This document shows, piece after piece, positions 50,904 through 63,751 of a DNA stretch of 64,000 bases. Below the pieces are notes generated by a model. The model was given only the letters and a program-made list of their open reading frames with translations. It did not search any database and had not been told where the DNA came from. Position numbers and translations under genes: made by a program. Origin of the DNA: Nymphaea colorata (lineage: Eukaryota > Streptophyta > Magnoliopsida > Nymphaeales > Nymphaeaceae); the NCBI RefSeq assembly GCF_008831285.2, contig NC_045139.1:16040354-16104353 (forward strand). Reading direction: 5' to 3'. Within the stretch, counting starts at the first letter, position 1; the number at the start of each line of letters is the position of its first letter.

Positions 50904-52539
50904 TATATATATAAACTGAAATTACAAATATAAACTGAAATTACAAACAAGAAAAAAACGAAAACCAGCAAAGACAGAATCATAAGATTCTTCACTGCAA
51001 GACCACAAGTCACATATTCACCTGGAGAGCATCACGAGTTCCATCATGGGAGTTTCCACTCAGGAAAATAAGTTTGAAAGGCCCTATCACATCATCTGTC
51101 CTGGCAAGTTTCATCAGCAGAGGTGAGATTGAATGCATAGACAGTGAATAGTCTCAAAGGCAACCCATTGTAAACAAAGAACTTCCTGTCACAGTCGCAT
51201 GTAATCCGTTCTTCGCTCACAACTGTCTCTAGACTGGGATTTCGGATACTTCTCCGCAGCCAACTCATCAATAGGAAATCCAGGAATAACAAAAAAAGAA
51301 AAATCCCACTATCAAATTTGTTATATAGCGGCTGCAATGTAACAAGAATCTCAATCAAAACCATGCTGTTAGAACAAATCATTTGGGAGTAAATAAACAT
51401 GCAATTGCTACTAGATTTTGATCAAGTACTGGAAAGCGGAAATTAGGAAAGCACAATAGTCTGGGCCAAATTAGAGCCACATATGCATAAAAAGAAGTTG
51501 CAGGAGGGCCACTTCAGCCAGATTTTCATCTACGCCAATGGCAGAGGGCAACCCACATATGATCCATAAAAGGAATTTGGTTGTCAACAGCACTCAAAAT
51601 CTTATGAAAAGCTAATCTTCTTTCGAGAAAGGCTAAGTCTTCAGAAAATCGGCTTTGTATGATTTATAATCAGTACTTTAGAATAATCTTATATCAACCA
51701 TTGCAAAGAATAATTGTCCGCCACTTGAAAACCTATGATAACGCTGTAGAAATCCTCACATGATTTTATTGACGTGAAAGGATTGCAAGAAGGAAGATTG
51801 AAAATGGAAAAAGGGAGACCTGGAGAGTCAGCCAGACTGTGAAGAGATCACACGCAGAGAACTAGAAGAGCTAGGGAAGATCGCGTCCTCATACAATCCA
51901 CATTATTGACGTTTTTGGGGGAAAGAAATAGAGAGAGGCGTACCCGCACCGATCTGATGGAATAGCAACCGGTAGGTCACCGGAAAATCACGAGAAATCA
52001 ATGATTTGGGGGAAAACCCCCACGGTGTTGGCGATTCGCTACTTTTCCTTCACCTTGAGAAACGAAAAGCCTGTGCCCCCATCTACAACGAATTGCTCAC
52101 CTCACATGAAACCAGTGTTGCTAAATGTGAACACGAGAATTATTGTAGTGTTTGGAAAGATATGCATCCGACTCACTCCACTCTTCTTCTCACGACATAT
52201 TTATGAGGACGACAATATCAAAACAGGACGATTCTCGAGGCAGTTACATAAATGCAGCTTGCTGAGAGAAATTGGCCAACATGTGTTCATGCTCGAACAA
52301 GCATAAGCGTTTGCATGAACCGAATCATGTTCCTGTCGATACTAGCGAAGGCTTTGCCTGGAATTCAACCCTTTTTTTCTCTGTTACTAAATTTTATAAT
52401 TCCTAGCTAATAAATGCACCTTGTAAAATTATTGGTAAAGGCACTGTTAAAATTAATATGCGTGTAGAATACTAACAAATGTGAGGTATGTCCTTCATTT
52501 GAAGAAGAATCTTATTTCTTCATGAAAATAATTGCAGGT
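48526..52539. other. Gene-poor spacer
   Basis: Holds a palindromic (TA)n array and unassigned coding-like scraps on the minus strand (49196-49720 and 51022-51114), described as findings. No complete gene was recognised. Confidence 0.45.
50859..50920. repeat. Palindromic (TA)n array
   Basis: TTCAGTTTATATATA at the left and TATATATATAAACTGAA at the right are inverted repeats around a TA tract. ATAAACTGAAATTACAAA is then repeated once in tandem (50911-50947). Confidence 0.85.
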
Positions 52540-52870
52540 ACTTAGCTGAAGCGGTATTTGGTTTACCGCGTATGTTTATGTTGATCGTGGTCAACTTCAG
52601 CCTATAGCTACAAAGTTGTTAAGAACAACACAGAATAAACTCTCCTCTCGCACTTTTAAGAGGGGGTTAGAAGCAACAAGGAAGAAGACAACGATTTACG
52701 TGGTTCGGAGCAATAATCTCCTACGTCCACGGTCGCACACATTTCTTGTATTCTCTCTCTTTTATGAACACACACAGAACAGACACTCTCAAGCGGCGGC
52801 CATCCTCAAAACATAAGGATTAGAGCAAACCCGCATTTGTATAAAATGACATATATGCCCTTACATAAAA
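52540..52870 (+). mobile_element. Probable Copia-type LTR remnant
   Basis: The stretch contains ACGATTTACGTGGTTCGGAG and CAATAATCTCCTACGTCCAC, a wording very common in plant Ty1/Copia LTRs. Further on is CATATATGCCCTTACA. It precedes a decayed Copia RNase H fragment in the same orientation, which supports the assignment. Boundaries are approximate. Confidence 0.5.
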
Positions 52871-53214
52871 AGAAAAGTGTGTTTTTCTTGATCACGCATT
52901 TGGAGTAAAATGATATAAGTTTTGTTGTGTTGGTTGTGAATCTCCCAAACTTATTATCAGTAGAGATATAATTTATGATGAATCATTCTTATTACATCAA
53001 AAGGTTGAACACGTCTACATTTTATAAATTTTGAATTTGAACTTCCAACCCATGATCAGTCATCATCAGTTCTTCAAAAGCACCTTCAGTGCAGCTTCAC
53101 ATTCATGATGAAGTTCATGAGCATACAGAAGAGTACGGTTACTGCTAAATTCTGGCAAATGAGAGATATTTTGCAGACTCATTTGTCAACTGAGAGTCCT
53201 CATCATATTCACAA

Positions 53215-53570
53215 GCAATGAATTGCGCTGATTCTCCTAAGTGGTTGGTAGCGATACTTGGCAAGCAGTGAAATGGATTCTCAAATACTTGAAATTATGT
53301 TGGTAACTTTGATAGGAAGAGGTCACTTACCAGTTTTGTTCTCTCTCGAAAGCTACTTTACAGTCTATTGTTGCATTGTTGAGTATATGACAATCATTTA
53401 GGCAATTAAAGAAGACATTTGGTTGAGAGGTATGTATATGAACTTCATACAAGGAAAGTTGATTATTTATTGCGATGCATCTTGAAATTGGTACTGCTCA
53501 TTATCGTGTCGATGCTTTAACCAAGTCAGTACAAATTCTCAAGTTCAAGCATAGACCCATTCACGAGGGT
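53215..53570 (+). mobile_element. Decayed Ty1/Copia RNase H fragment
   Basis: Broken reading frames give HWQAVKWILKYLK, then EYMTII..AIKEDIWLRG, KLIIYCDAS, and finally VDALTKSVQILKFKH. These correspond, in order, to the end of reverse transcriptase/RNase H and the C-terminal tail of Copia polyproteins. Frameshifts and stops show it is dead. The rest of the element between here and the LTR-like piece is missing or unrecognisable. Confidence 0.7.
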
Positions 53571-53732
53571 TGTTTGATCCATTACGATGGATTGTTGAAA
53601 AAAAAAGTGAGTTTTGTTATTTAATATTAATTTACACATTTTTTGTGTTTTTTTAAACCGTCCATCCTAATAGATCAGGCTGCTCTTATAAGTTGAGTAT
53701 AACTCCGAAGAATCAAAATCAATATTCACTTA

Positions 53733-53733
53733 G

Positions 53734-53770
<37 letters not shown>

Positions 53771-53781
53771 ATGTATGTATG
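53733..53781. repeat. (TA)n(TG)n microsatellite
   Basis: About 14 TA units followed by TG and TATG units. Confidence 0.9.
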
Positions 53782-56700
53782 ATCTAAGTGTGTGTTGGCG
53801 AGCACTGCAGCGGAAGCACGATGACCATCCTAATGTATAGGCGGCCCAGCTGCCAAAAAGTGACAAGTCTTTCAATAGTTTCGGTGGTGTAGTTGGTCAA
53901 ATTGGCGTTGAAGCAACCCTAAACCTTGGCGGGAAGAACGAGCAGCTGAATTCCTCTTCCTCGCGCAAGTGGTGATGATGATCGCCTCGCGGACGAGAAC
54001 AACAACAGGGTCTCCCAGCGCACCAACCCAAATATGAGCGATCTTAATGGTTGGTAAAGTAAAACCCAATTTATATAAGTCTAAGTGGGATCCCCCGCAC
54101 CACTTTTGATTTCTTCGTCTCTTTAATTTTTCCCCAGAAGAGAGTCGAAGAGAATCTGGATAGAGATTGTTGCTCACCCATAAATTACTACCCTTCAATT
54201 AAATGACATAAAAAAAAAATTTATATATTTTCAAACAATTGACATGCGCTTGACCGCCGGGCAAACAGGTCCGGCTGGGGCCGAATTTGGTCACATGTGC
54301 GAGAGTAGGACAGCGAGGTTCGAATGGCGTCAGCGCCATCGTCACCGCCCTTGTCCTTATCGTTGATATTGAGAGCATTGCGTCACTGATTGCGTCACTC
54401 GCTTCCCAGCGAGCGGGGGGCGACGCTTTCTCGGGACCTGCGGCTCCAGTTTAAGTTTTTTCTTTATATATATATTTATTAACCAATAAACAAAAAATTC
54501 TCCGGCATGACGCTGAGGTGGATGCGCCGTCCGCTAGTGAAGTACAACAGCTGATCACGGCATCACAGGTGGATGTTGCTCAAGTCAATTACGCAGCCAT
54601 CTAATCAGAAATTGTTTTTTTTTATATATTAAAAAATTACAAAATGCTGTAAATTAATACTAAATGTTTAAAATACTGTATATATATTTAACCGTCCGTC
54701 ATGCATAAAGTAAAGTTTGGTAATTCAATTTTCATGTATGTGGATTCTTTCTGACTTCATAGTTTTCTTTTGGGCGTGTCTTAGCCGTCGAAAGAGTTTG
54801 TAAAGAAAGGAAAGAGTAGAGATCGTGGCCACAGTTTTTGGAAACGAAATATCTTGTCGGTGATATGATATGAAAGGCGCCTCGTGATCATTTATTTCAT
54901 TACTTTTTTTTCTTTTCTTTTCTAAGAAAGCATGTCGACATTTGTATGTGGTGCTAAAGGAATTATTGTAAGGAGGTCATGTTGGTAACTAATATGAAAA
55001 ATAAATCATTGTCCTTGGTGCGATGTAAAAGTAGAAATCAATTTTAGTCTGTTTGTTTGCGCCTTTGGACTCTATAATCGTGGTTTCATAATAAAAGGAT
55101 GGATGGAGAATAATATGTATTAAACAGATGTAATATAGACGATTTGGGACTGGTGTGGGCAATTGCCCGCCTTCACCACCGGTGCTAAAATATACCGACT
55201 TCCTCCTTATCTGGAGAAGAAGAGAATGTAAGACGTGATCTGCTGAAGATGTCACGAGGTGGGCGCAAGGAACTCCTACCAACCAACTTGGTCGGATAGT
55301 TGGTGGTGGTGAGGAGCCCGAATTAAAAGACTATCAAGTTGAAGAAGGTCAAAAGTTCATACAATACTCAGGCATACCACCAACCTTAGGTTGAACATAA
55401 AAAAAAAAAAAAGACAATGTTTTAGATTAACATCATTCCCCAATATATCAAAGCATTCCAACATTTTTGTGGGCAATTTGTTCAGCAAAGACCACCTAAT
55501 GACCTCCAAGTTGATAAGCCCAAAACATGGGAATTAAATTAATCTACTTTGGTAGGCAAAAAAAGCTTTGTGCATCATCACCGGGTCTTGGGCATTAATT
55601 ATTAATAAACCTCGACGAAATTTAGGAACAAATTCCAATGGGCATCGGGATCCACGTTGACGGCGAAATCAAACAAATTAAAAAGAGAATTAAGACATGG
55701 TTGATCCACTCATTGTATTAAACAAATTCATATTTGTCACAACAATGGAGTAGAACACAAGAACTTTTTTTTTTTTTTATGTTCTCTTGTGCTTGGATGA
55801 TGCAACAACCCACACCACCTGGGATTAAATATGTGCATTGGAAGTCTATGACAGCCCACACCCACTCCATTCTCCATTGATTGTCTGCCACAATCCAATG
55901 AAAAGGTTGCCTTGTTGTTGTTAGACGCTACTTCCTCATCGTTTTCCTTCCTTGCTAATTTCTTTCTTCTTCTTCACGAGCAAAGCAACTTGACGATGCC
56001 TTTATATTAACTCGGCTTATGTTTATGTAAGTGCAGTGATGAGCTCCTGCGCTGTGCGCTTGACAGAAGAAAAGTAGATTCAACACGGCGGTTTATTCTT
56101 GGCAAGCAAAGAACCTGTTTTCTTGTTAAAGTCACTTAACACCATCGAATTATTATGTCTTGAACCTCTTCTTGGATTTTCCAGTATGCAATGTGCAATA
56201 TACTTGTGGAGTACCATATAATATGTATATGGTTTTCCAGTATGTCTGCTGGCTACCACCTTTAACATAATGCTATAAAATAGGATTAGATTTTAATCAA
56301 GCCCCTTGGGGCCCATTTGCTAACTAGAACGTTCCATGAATATAGCCCAAAAGTTGGGGCAGGTTCATAACAAAACAAATTATGAATCTCCCCCAATGTT
56401 TGGGTCATATTAGTGGAACAGTTGCGAACTGTTCCTCTCGCCAAACTGAGATTTGGTGAACTAAAAAAAAATTTGGTGGATTGGTTGAAAGCAAACTTTA
56501 AAGTTTGTGTGGATGATCCACTTAGCTATGTACTTGCTCTTAAAGTTCTTTTATATATATATATTGGAAAACCCTTTTGGGCATTAGGCAAAACATGTGA
56601 GTTCAATGAATCTGCCCTGAAATCACAGTAGATTAATGCAACACTCAGATGTTGTTTTTCATGAATGTACCTCAATTTTGAGACAGATTCATAAAACATT

Positions 56701-58347
56701 CATATGTTGTTTCTAATGCTCAAATGAAAGCAACCCTGCAGAATGAATATATATCTAAGATGTTATTGAAAACAAACTTTGTTCTTGTGTATGCAATAAG
56801 CTATGACTACTTGTTTTTATAAAGCTTTTTTTTTTTTCTGCCACAAAGCTATACAGGTGAATTTGCATTAAATCTCCTATGTTTAGTCCTGTGAACCTAA
56901 CTCAAAAATCGGTTAGATTCACTAACGTGAATCTTCATGATCATGTCCTCGATTAGATTTGTGCTTCCAATACTTAATATGTACTTGGATATTCATGGCT
57001 ACCATGTGTATACGTACTTGTTACACATACGCCTCCATATCCTAATTGCTAAGCACATGAAATATAAAATTAGAAAGGCTTTGCTATTTATTTTTTTAAC
57101 TTTTATAGTTTTCTATAATTGGCCATAGCATTGAGTGAGCAATATTAATGGTATCGAAAGGTTGTTGAGACAAATGACATTTTCAAAGCCACACGAAACA
57201 TGCCGAATCGATAAGACGTACCAACCTTACTGATGCGTCCAAGAATTCCCATGCTGAAGATACATAGACTTGGCTTTGTTCTCTTTTCTGGGGGAAAATA
57301 TACATATATATGTTTATATTTTTGAAAATTTTTAACTTGGCATTGGCATGTATAAAAATTTTGAAAAGTATTGTTGGGTCCCTTGAGAATTTTCAAAAAT
57401 ACTATTCGGGCCTCCTTGTAAAATGGCTTAACCTATGCTTGCTGCTGCTACTGTTTTCCATGCTTCTTACATAATCAATCTTTTTTTTTTTCTTTGCTTC
57501 TTGAAAATGTTGAATCTTATCGATTTTTCATCGTTCATGACCGTCTTTCCTTCTTTGTCTCATTCATTCTATCGTGTTCTTATTTGTTTTCTTTTTTTTT
57601 CTTTTTGTTCAATGGCAAAGCTGCGGCTAGGCAGTAGCCTACCACATTGTGCCCATAGAGTTGCACCCCAGGTATTGAGCTTGAACTTGAACTGACAAAC
57701 CCCTTACTACTTGAAGCCCTAGATCCAATTTCCTGGTCAGGTGAGCAGAAAATCCATGTCATTTCTCTTCTCAAATTAGTAAGTTAACTCACATACACAC
57801 AAAAATATGTCAAAATAAATTTAAAAATATATGTATGTATAACTTAGAAACGGTGGTCACTTTTGAATGAAAGAAAGGAGTATTTCATCCCACTACCTCG
57901 AAAGGAAGACACCCTAACCTCCATTCGCTTTCTCTAGGCCTAGGGTTTAGAGCCAGAGCCAGCCAGCCGCATTTGGTGTTTTCGACTAATCCAGCAGTGC
58001 TGTTATCACCTCAATATAACGCCCACAGAAATTGAACCAATAATCGAGGCTTTGGTTGATGCCATATCAACCAACTATTGCTATGCCTCTCTAGACAAAA
58101 AAAAGTTAAAAACCATGTGAAGTGCATAACACAAATTAAATAACCCACTTATTCCACCTTCTTGTATCATGCGCGGACAAACTCTTATATGTATGCCCTC
58201 AGTCTGTCAACTTTCACTTTTTTTTTTTCTTACTACATGTAGTGCCCTAGACTATTAATTTTTTTTTACGGACTTTTCAACCTGTTTTTAAGCCCCCCCA
58301 AAAAAAAAAAAGACTTCTGCAAGAGCTTGGCTTGTGCATGGTTGTAC

Positions 58348-58382
58348 ATGCACGCGCACACACGCACACACGCACACACACA
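58348..58382. repeat. (CA)n-rich microsatellite
   Basis: Interrupted CACGCACACA units. Confidence 0.85.
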
Positions 58383-59789
58383 AAGTGTGTTTCCTCAAAA
58401 GATGGCCAACAACCGCTGAAGCATATATATTTATTGCCCTGTCCCTACTTGCATGCAATTTGTTTCAGATTCCACCTTTTATATCTTGCCATAAGTTAGA
58501 GATAACCAGTCAATGTGCATACGTGGGCAGTGATGACCGGAGTGGAAGCCACCCCTTCCTTGTATACCATGCAATAAATTTAAACACCTCCGAGCCTTGA
58601 TCAAAACTATTCTCGCCATATGGATGCAATTTTCGCAAAGTCCAACTTTGGTGCACAATCCTCAAACAAATGAAGAAGGCAAATTATTTGTTAATATTGT
58701 TCCCCGATTAGTTTACGCTCAAGATAGATATTTTATTTTTGCAAAGATTCCCAAGGCAGAGTGCGGGCGCTCGCCACTTGCTGCCTGGGTGGCTCGTGCA
58801 CTCCACATGCCCCCACACGAATTTTCAAATTAGAAAAACACTTTCTGTGGGCTGTGTTCGTTTCTTTGTGGACTCGAAAGGGTGTTTTTGTCTTTTCACA
58901 CGTAGTTGCGGATAATCCGATAGAATTCCGGTAGGGTTGCCAATGGATCGGATTTGATAAGTCAAGTTAGTTTTCGCTTAGGTCTTTTTAAATTTCATTT
59001 TGACTAAAGTACTTAGCTTATCTGTATAAAAAACCGAGCCTCATATCAATCTTTTCGGGATTCGATTCACGAAAATACCCTCAGCCAACAGATTCTCGGA
59101 GAAATTTTCCGTATTTCAGAGCTGGTTGAACTTAATTACGGTTACTTCTTTCAACTCGAGTCTAGGTAGGTGAGGATTAAACTTGTGTAGTAAGGGCTTA
59201 CGGAAGCACAATAAAATATTAAAAAAGTGATTTGTAGTTTCAAGGTTCTTGGAGGTTAAGAGAAAACCTAGGGACCCAAGATTAAGTAATCTCTCCTTAA
59301 GTTAATGGGCCCATTTGATAAATAAAGAAAAGCCGGCAAAGAATGGCTCCTTTTTATAACCACAACCACCAGACTCTCTATTTCCGCTGGAGCGAGGGCG
59401 AGGGCTCGGAAAACAACATAACAGTTCACCCTTAAAAACAGAAACCTTCTCTCTGGCTCTTCTTTTTTTAGGGAGCATACAGATGAAATGTTTGGCGTTT
59501 CACTAGTTATGTTCATGTAAATTTTTGGCGTTGCCGGACCGAAAATTTTTTAACCATCGAAAGTTCACCGACGGGAGGTTTTGACGGCGAAGAAGGCGAT
59601 GCATAGAAACGTCATCCCATGAGCCGTAGAATAGAAAATAAATAAACAAACAAGTAAATGAATAGAAGAGAAGAGACGACTGCGAGAAAGGAAAAGGAAA
59701 TGGAACTCTTCCCTTCCCTGTCTGTCTGTCTTTCTCTCTTAATTATTCGCCATCCTCTTTTCTCTCCATCTCTCAAAGCGTTCGTTGCC

Positions 59790-59797
59790 CATAAATA
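59790..59797 (+). promoter_or_regulatory. TATA box of the aminotransferase gene
   Basis: CATAAATA occurs in CCCATAAATAGCAG, about 185 bases before the start codon. The sequence beyond is the pyrimidine-rich leader. Confidence 0.5.
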
Positions 59798-59976
59798 GCA
59801 GTCCCCTCCGCCTGTTCGATCACACGGATCTCTCTCCCACCACCTTCCCCTTCCCAAGCGCCTTTCTCCTTCTGAGTCCGCCATTGTTCCTTCTCTTGCT
59901 CCCATTCTCGTTTCCCCGCCTCCAACCCCCACCTTCCCGTCCTAAGCAAAGGTAGCGAGAGCAGAAGGACGCCAGA

Positions 59977-62900
59977 ATGCAGAGGATCAGCAGGAACATC
60001 GTCCCTCTTGGCAGGCGAATCTGTCGATACCGGGACGCCGCGAGGTCCTTCTCCCAGGCCGCGCAGAGAGAACTGGACGACGCAATCCCGAGGATGCCAG
60101 ACTTCGACTACACGCCCCTTCCCTACGACGGGCCCCCCGCCGAGGAGATCCTCCGCCGCAGGAAGGAGTTCCTCAGCCCTTCCGTCTTCCACTTCTACAA
60201 GGACCCCGTAAGCTCTCTCTCTCTCTCGCTCTCTCTTTTCTTTTCGGGCTGTACGCTTACTTGCTCCGTGACGGTTGATTTGTTTCTCCTCGTTTATTGG
60301 AGCCGCGATGGATGTAGTGGAGCCGTGACGAATGTGTGCGTTGTTGGCTGGTTTTCCCCGTGGAACAGTCGATCTTCTTAGCTTAACGATCGTCGTCGTC
60401 GTCCATGCCGTTGCTTTCGCTTTTGGGCGCCCGATCTTCATCGGCGCTGAAAAGCTCCAGCCATGAGGGATGGATGGTGTTGTATCAGATCCCTCGGTAT
60501 CCTCGTTGCTCTTCTGGTTTAGGTTACGAAGCTTCAAGTAGATAAAACAAGTAAAATGAAGTTTAGAATTATTCGGTATCTCCGGAATTCCGTTTCGTCC
60601 GTCTCCGCAGATCCTTTGGTGAGGGTACACTGCACACATTTTTTCTCTGAATTTGTCAAAAAGAAAACGCGCGTCATGAAAAAGACTCCACAGCAACACG
60701 ATCGATCGGAGAATGATTTCAAATTTAAAGCCTTGTTTGCCCGATTTTGTCATCATTTTCCACGTAACCTTCCCTTCTTATTTTAATATGTTATATGTTT
60801 AAAAAAATAGTTACACTCCCACGATTTCCTGGAGAAAGCGAGGTTTTCAATGAATCGCCTTCTTCTTCCTCTCGATAAACAGAAAATTTGGCAGCATTGT
60901 TAATCCAAGCGGTTCTCAAAGTTTGGGTTAAGGTGCGGTGGACCGCGTGGCAACGGAGGTGCGGACCCGAGATGCCCGTCTACAACAACTTACCGGACGG
61001 AAAAAAAAAAAAAAATTTCTCAGTCCCTGCATCCTAACCTGCAACTTTTTACCAGTAAAAAATCAAGACCGTCCACTCCCTTGACGTGGGCCATGGAGAA
61101 ATTATTCAGGGTCTGGCTGCCTTTATTGTTCATCGTATAGCGTTTTTAACTTGCATCAAAACTTGGATACCCACCCAAGTCCCAATTATGGAAGATATCA
61201 AAAGGAAGAAAAATCCCAGTTATAAAGTTTTTTTTTTTCCTTCCAAAAAAAACCGCGCTTTCTGTTCGCTGTCACAAAAAATTCCCGCGTCGCGCCATGC
61301 GAGAGAACACACTGGAAGGGTGCCGATCTGAGGCTGGCTCCCCGTGTGCCTCTTCAGGCGTCGTTTTAGGAAACGTCTGCCTGTATTTTTCTTCCACTTT
61401 TATCTAAAGTGGCGATGTGCCCTGTATGTATATTTCCAGTTCACGTCCATGAACATCTTCCAAAATTTAACAGGAAAAGGGAATAACTGGTAAAGATTGG
61501 ATCTCCCAATATCGGCAAGTAAGAACATTGAGGGAAAATTTGATAACGTCCTGCGTCAATCCCCACCGAATGGGGGTGATCGTGTTCTGGGCTATTATCG
61601 GCCGCACGATCTTGCTAATTAGATGCCGCTACTGATCACCTCTAGGAAATTTCTTTTCTTTTCCTCTCAGTTCTTCCTTCATTATCACTGGGTCTGTTCT
61701 GCAGGAAACCAGTAGATCCATGGTTTTACATAGATCTACAATATGCGCATACTGAATCGTTTCATCTTTTATTCATGAACTTTTTACCAGAATTAAAAGG
61801 TTCAAATCAGTAAAATGATTATGAAGAACAGTTGGGCGGAAATCTGGGCAAAACCATTCCACTTTAATACGTCATACTTAAAGCTTCTGCAGATACTGAT
61901 GGATGCTTTATCATGTGTTTCCAGTTGCATCTTGTTGAAGGCAAGATGCAGTATTTGTTCGATGCAAATGGTCGCCGCTATGTTGACGCTTTTGGGGGCA
62001 TTGCTACTGTATCTTGTGGACATTGTCATCCGGATGTTGTAGAAGCCATTGTGAACCAAACGAGGCGTTTGCAGCACTCCACAGTTCTGTACCTTAATAA
62101 TGCTGTCGCGGAGTTTGCTGAAGCATTAGCATCTAAGTTTCCTGGAAACCTAAAGGTACTGTCCGATATTCTAACTCTATAAAAATTTTCTTAAGTTCAC
62201 TGCCGTAGTCAAAGTTAACACGCCTTTTTCACATGATGTGCAGGTTGTTTTCTTCACAAATTCTGGAACGGAGGCGAATGAACTTGCTATGATGATTGCA
62301 CGCCTGTATACTGGTAATCATGATATTATATCACTTCGTAATGCCTACCACGGAAATGCAGCTGGAACAATGTGCGCAACTGCCCAGTCTTGCTGGAAAT
62401 TCAATGTTTCTGCACAAGTACGTCCCCTGTTTGCTATAGTATCATTGTTTCTTTGTGCTTTCTCTGTCTTTGTTCCCTTTGGGTCTCCACAAAATGCATC
62501 CATAGCCATATGTTTTGGATATTTTCTTTCTTTGTGTATCAAGGAGTTGATTTGGCTTTTCGTGCGTTCATAAAAGTTCGAAGTGCTTATGCGTCTTCGT
62601 AATCTTTGAAACAGAGTGGTGTGCACCATGCCTTGAACCCAGACCCATACAGGGGCGTTTTTGGCTCAGATGGAGACAAATATGCACAAGATGTTCAAGA
62701 TATTATTGATTATGGAACTTGCGGGTGTGTTGCTGGATTCATTTCTGAATCAATACAGGCATGTTCTGTTCATTACTATTATTGTTTCCTGATATCCCTG
62801 TTAAATCCTTACTCTTAGACCATATTTTCCCCTGTATTTACTCTATTGTGCATGTTTTCTCCATAGGGCGTAGGTGGTATAATTGAATTGGCCCCGGGAT

Positions 62901-63709
62901 ATCTTCCTGCAGTATATGGCATGGTCAAGAAAGCAGGCGGCCTCTGTATAGCCGATGAAGTACAGGCTGGTTTTGCCCGCACCGGTAGCCACTTCTGGGG
63001 ATTCGAATCCCATGGAGTTGTGCCGGATATCGTCACAATGGCAAAGGTACAAATTGGACATGCTTTTGGGCTGAGATTTTGACTTGAAGACCCAGTTTTT
63101 TTTTTCTTATGATTTTCGGCTCTTGGGCTTCTAACTAAATGCAAGCGTTCCCTGTGTCCTGTGTGGAAATGAACAGGGAATTGGAAATGGAATTCCTCTT
63201 GGAGCAGTGATTACCACTCCTGAAATTGCTCAGGTATTAACCCAAAGGAGCTACTTTAATACCTTCGGAGGGAATCCCGCATGCACTGCTGGAGGCCTTG
63301 CTGTTCTGAGAGCAATTGAGAAGGACAAGCTTCAAGAAAATGCTCATGTGGTCGGATCTTACTTAATTGAGCGCCTAAAGTCCCTCCAGGACAAGTATGA
63401 AAGTAAGTTCCTAAGGCTTTCTTTTCCTGATGAAGAATAATAGTTCTCTTTACAACTGCAGTCTTAACTCTTAAGCTTCTTATCCGTGTGCCAATGAAAC
63501 GCATGAACAAATTTTCGCCGGGAAGACAATGTACCAACCAATTGAACAGGATTGTTCGGCAAAAGCTTCATCTCATTATGATTTGATATGGTTTCAGTAA
63601 TCGGCGATGTGAGGGGACGCGGGCTAATGATTGGTGTTGAACTTGTCACGGATCGCCAAGCTAAAACTCCTGCAAAAGCTGAGACATTGCATATTATGGA
63701 TAAAATGAA

Positions 63710-63751
<42 letters not shown>

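Larger units (their letters stand above)
53571..59789. other. Gene-poor spacer
   Basis: AT-rich sequence with (TA)n(TG)n at 53733-53781 and (CA)n at 58352-58382. It contains a promoter-like stretch with a telo-box around 53900-54080 and an unexplained open frame at 57944-58120 (see findings). No complete gene seen. Confidence 0.45.

Noticed and set aside
53872-54198. 108-codon minus-strand frame
   Set aside because: No recognisable domain. It overlaps a promoter-like sequence and is better explained as a non-coding leader.
59773-60756. 327-codon open frame on the minus strand
   Set aside because: It is antisense to exon 1 and intron 1 of the aminotransferase, reads through a (CT)n repeat, and has no domain-like content.
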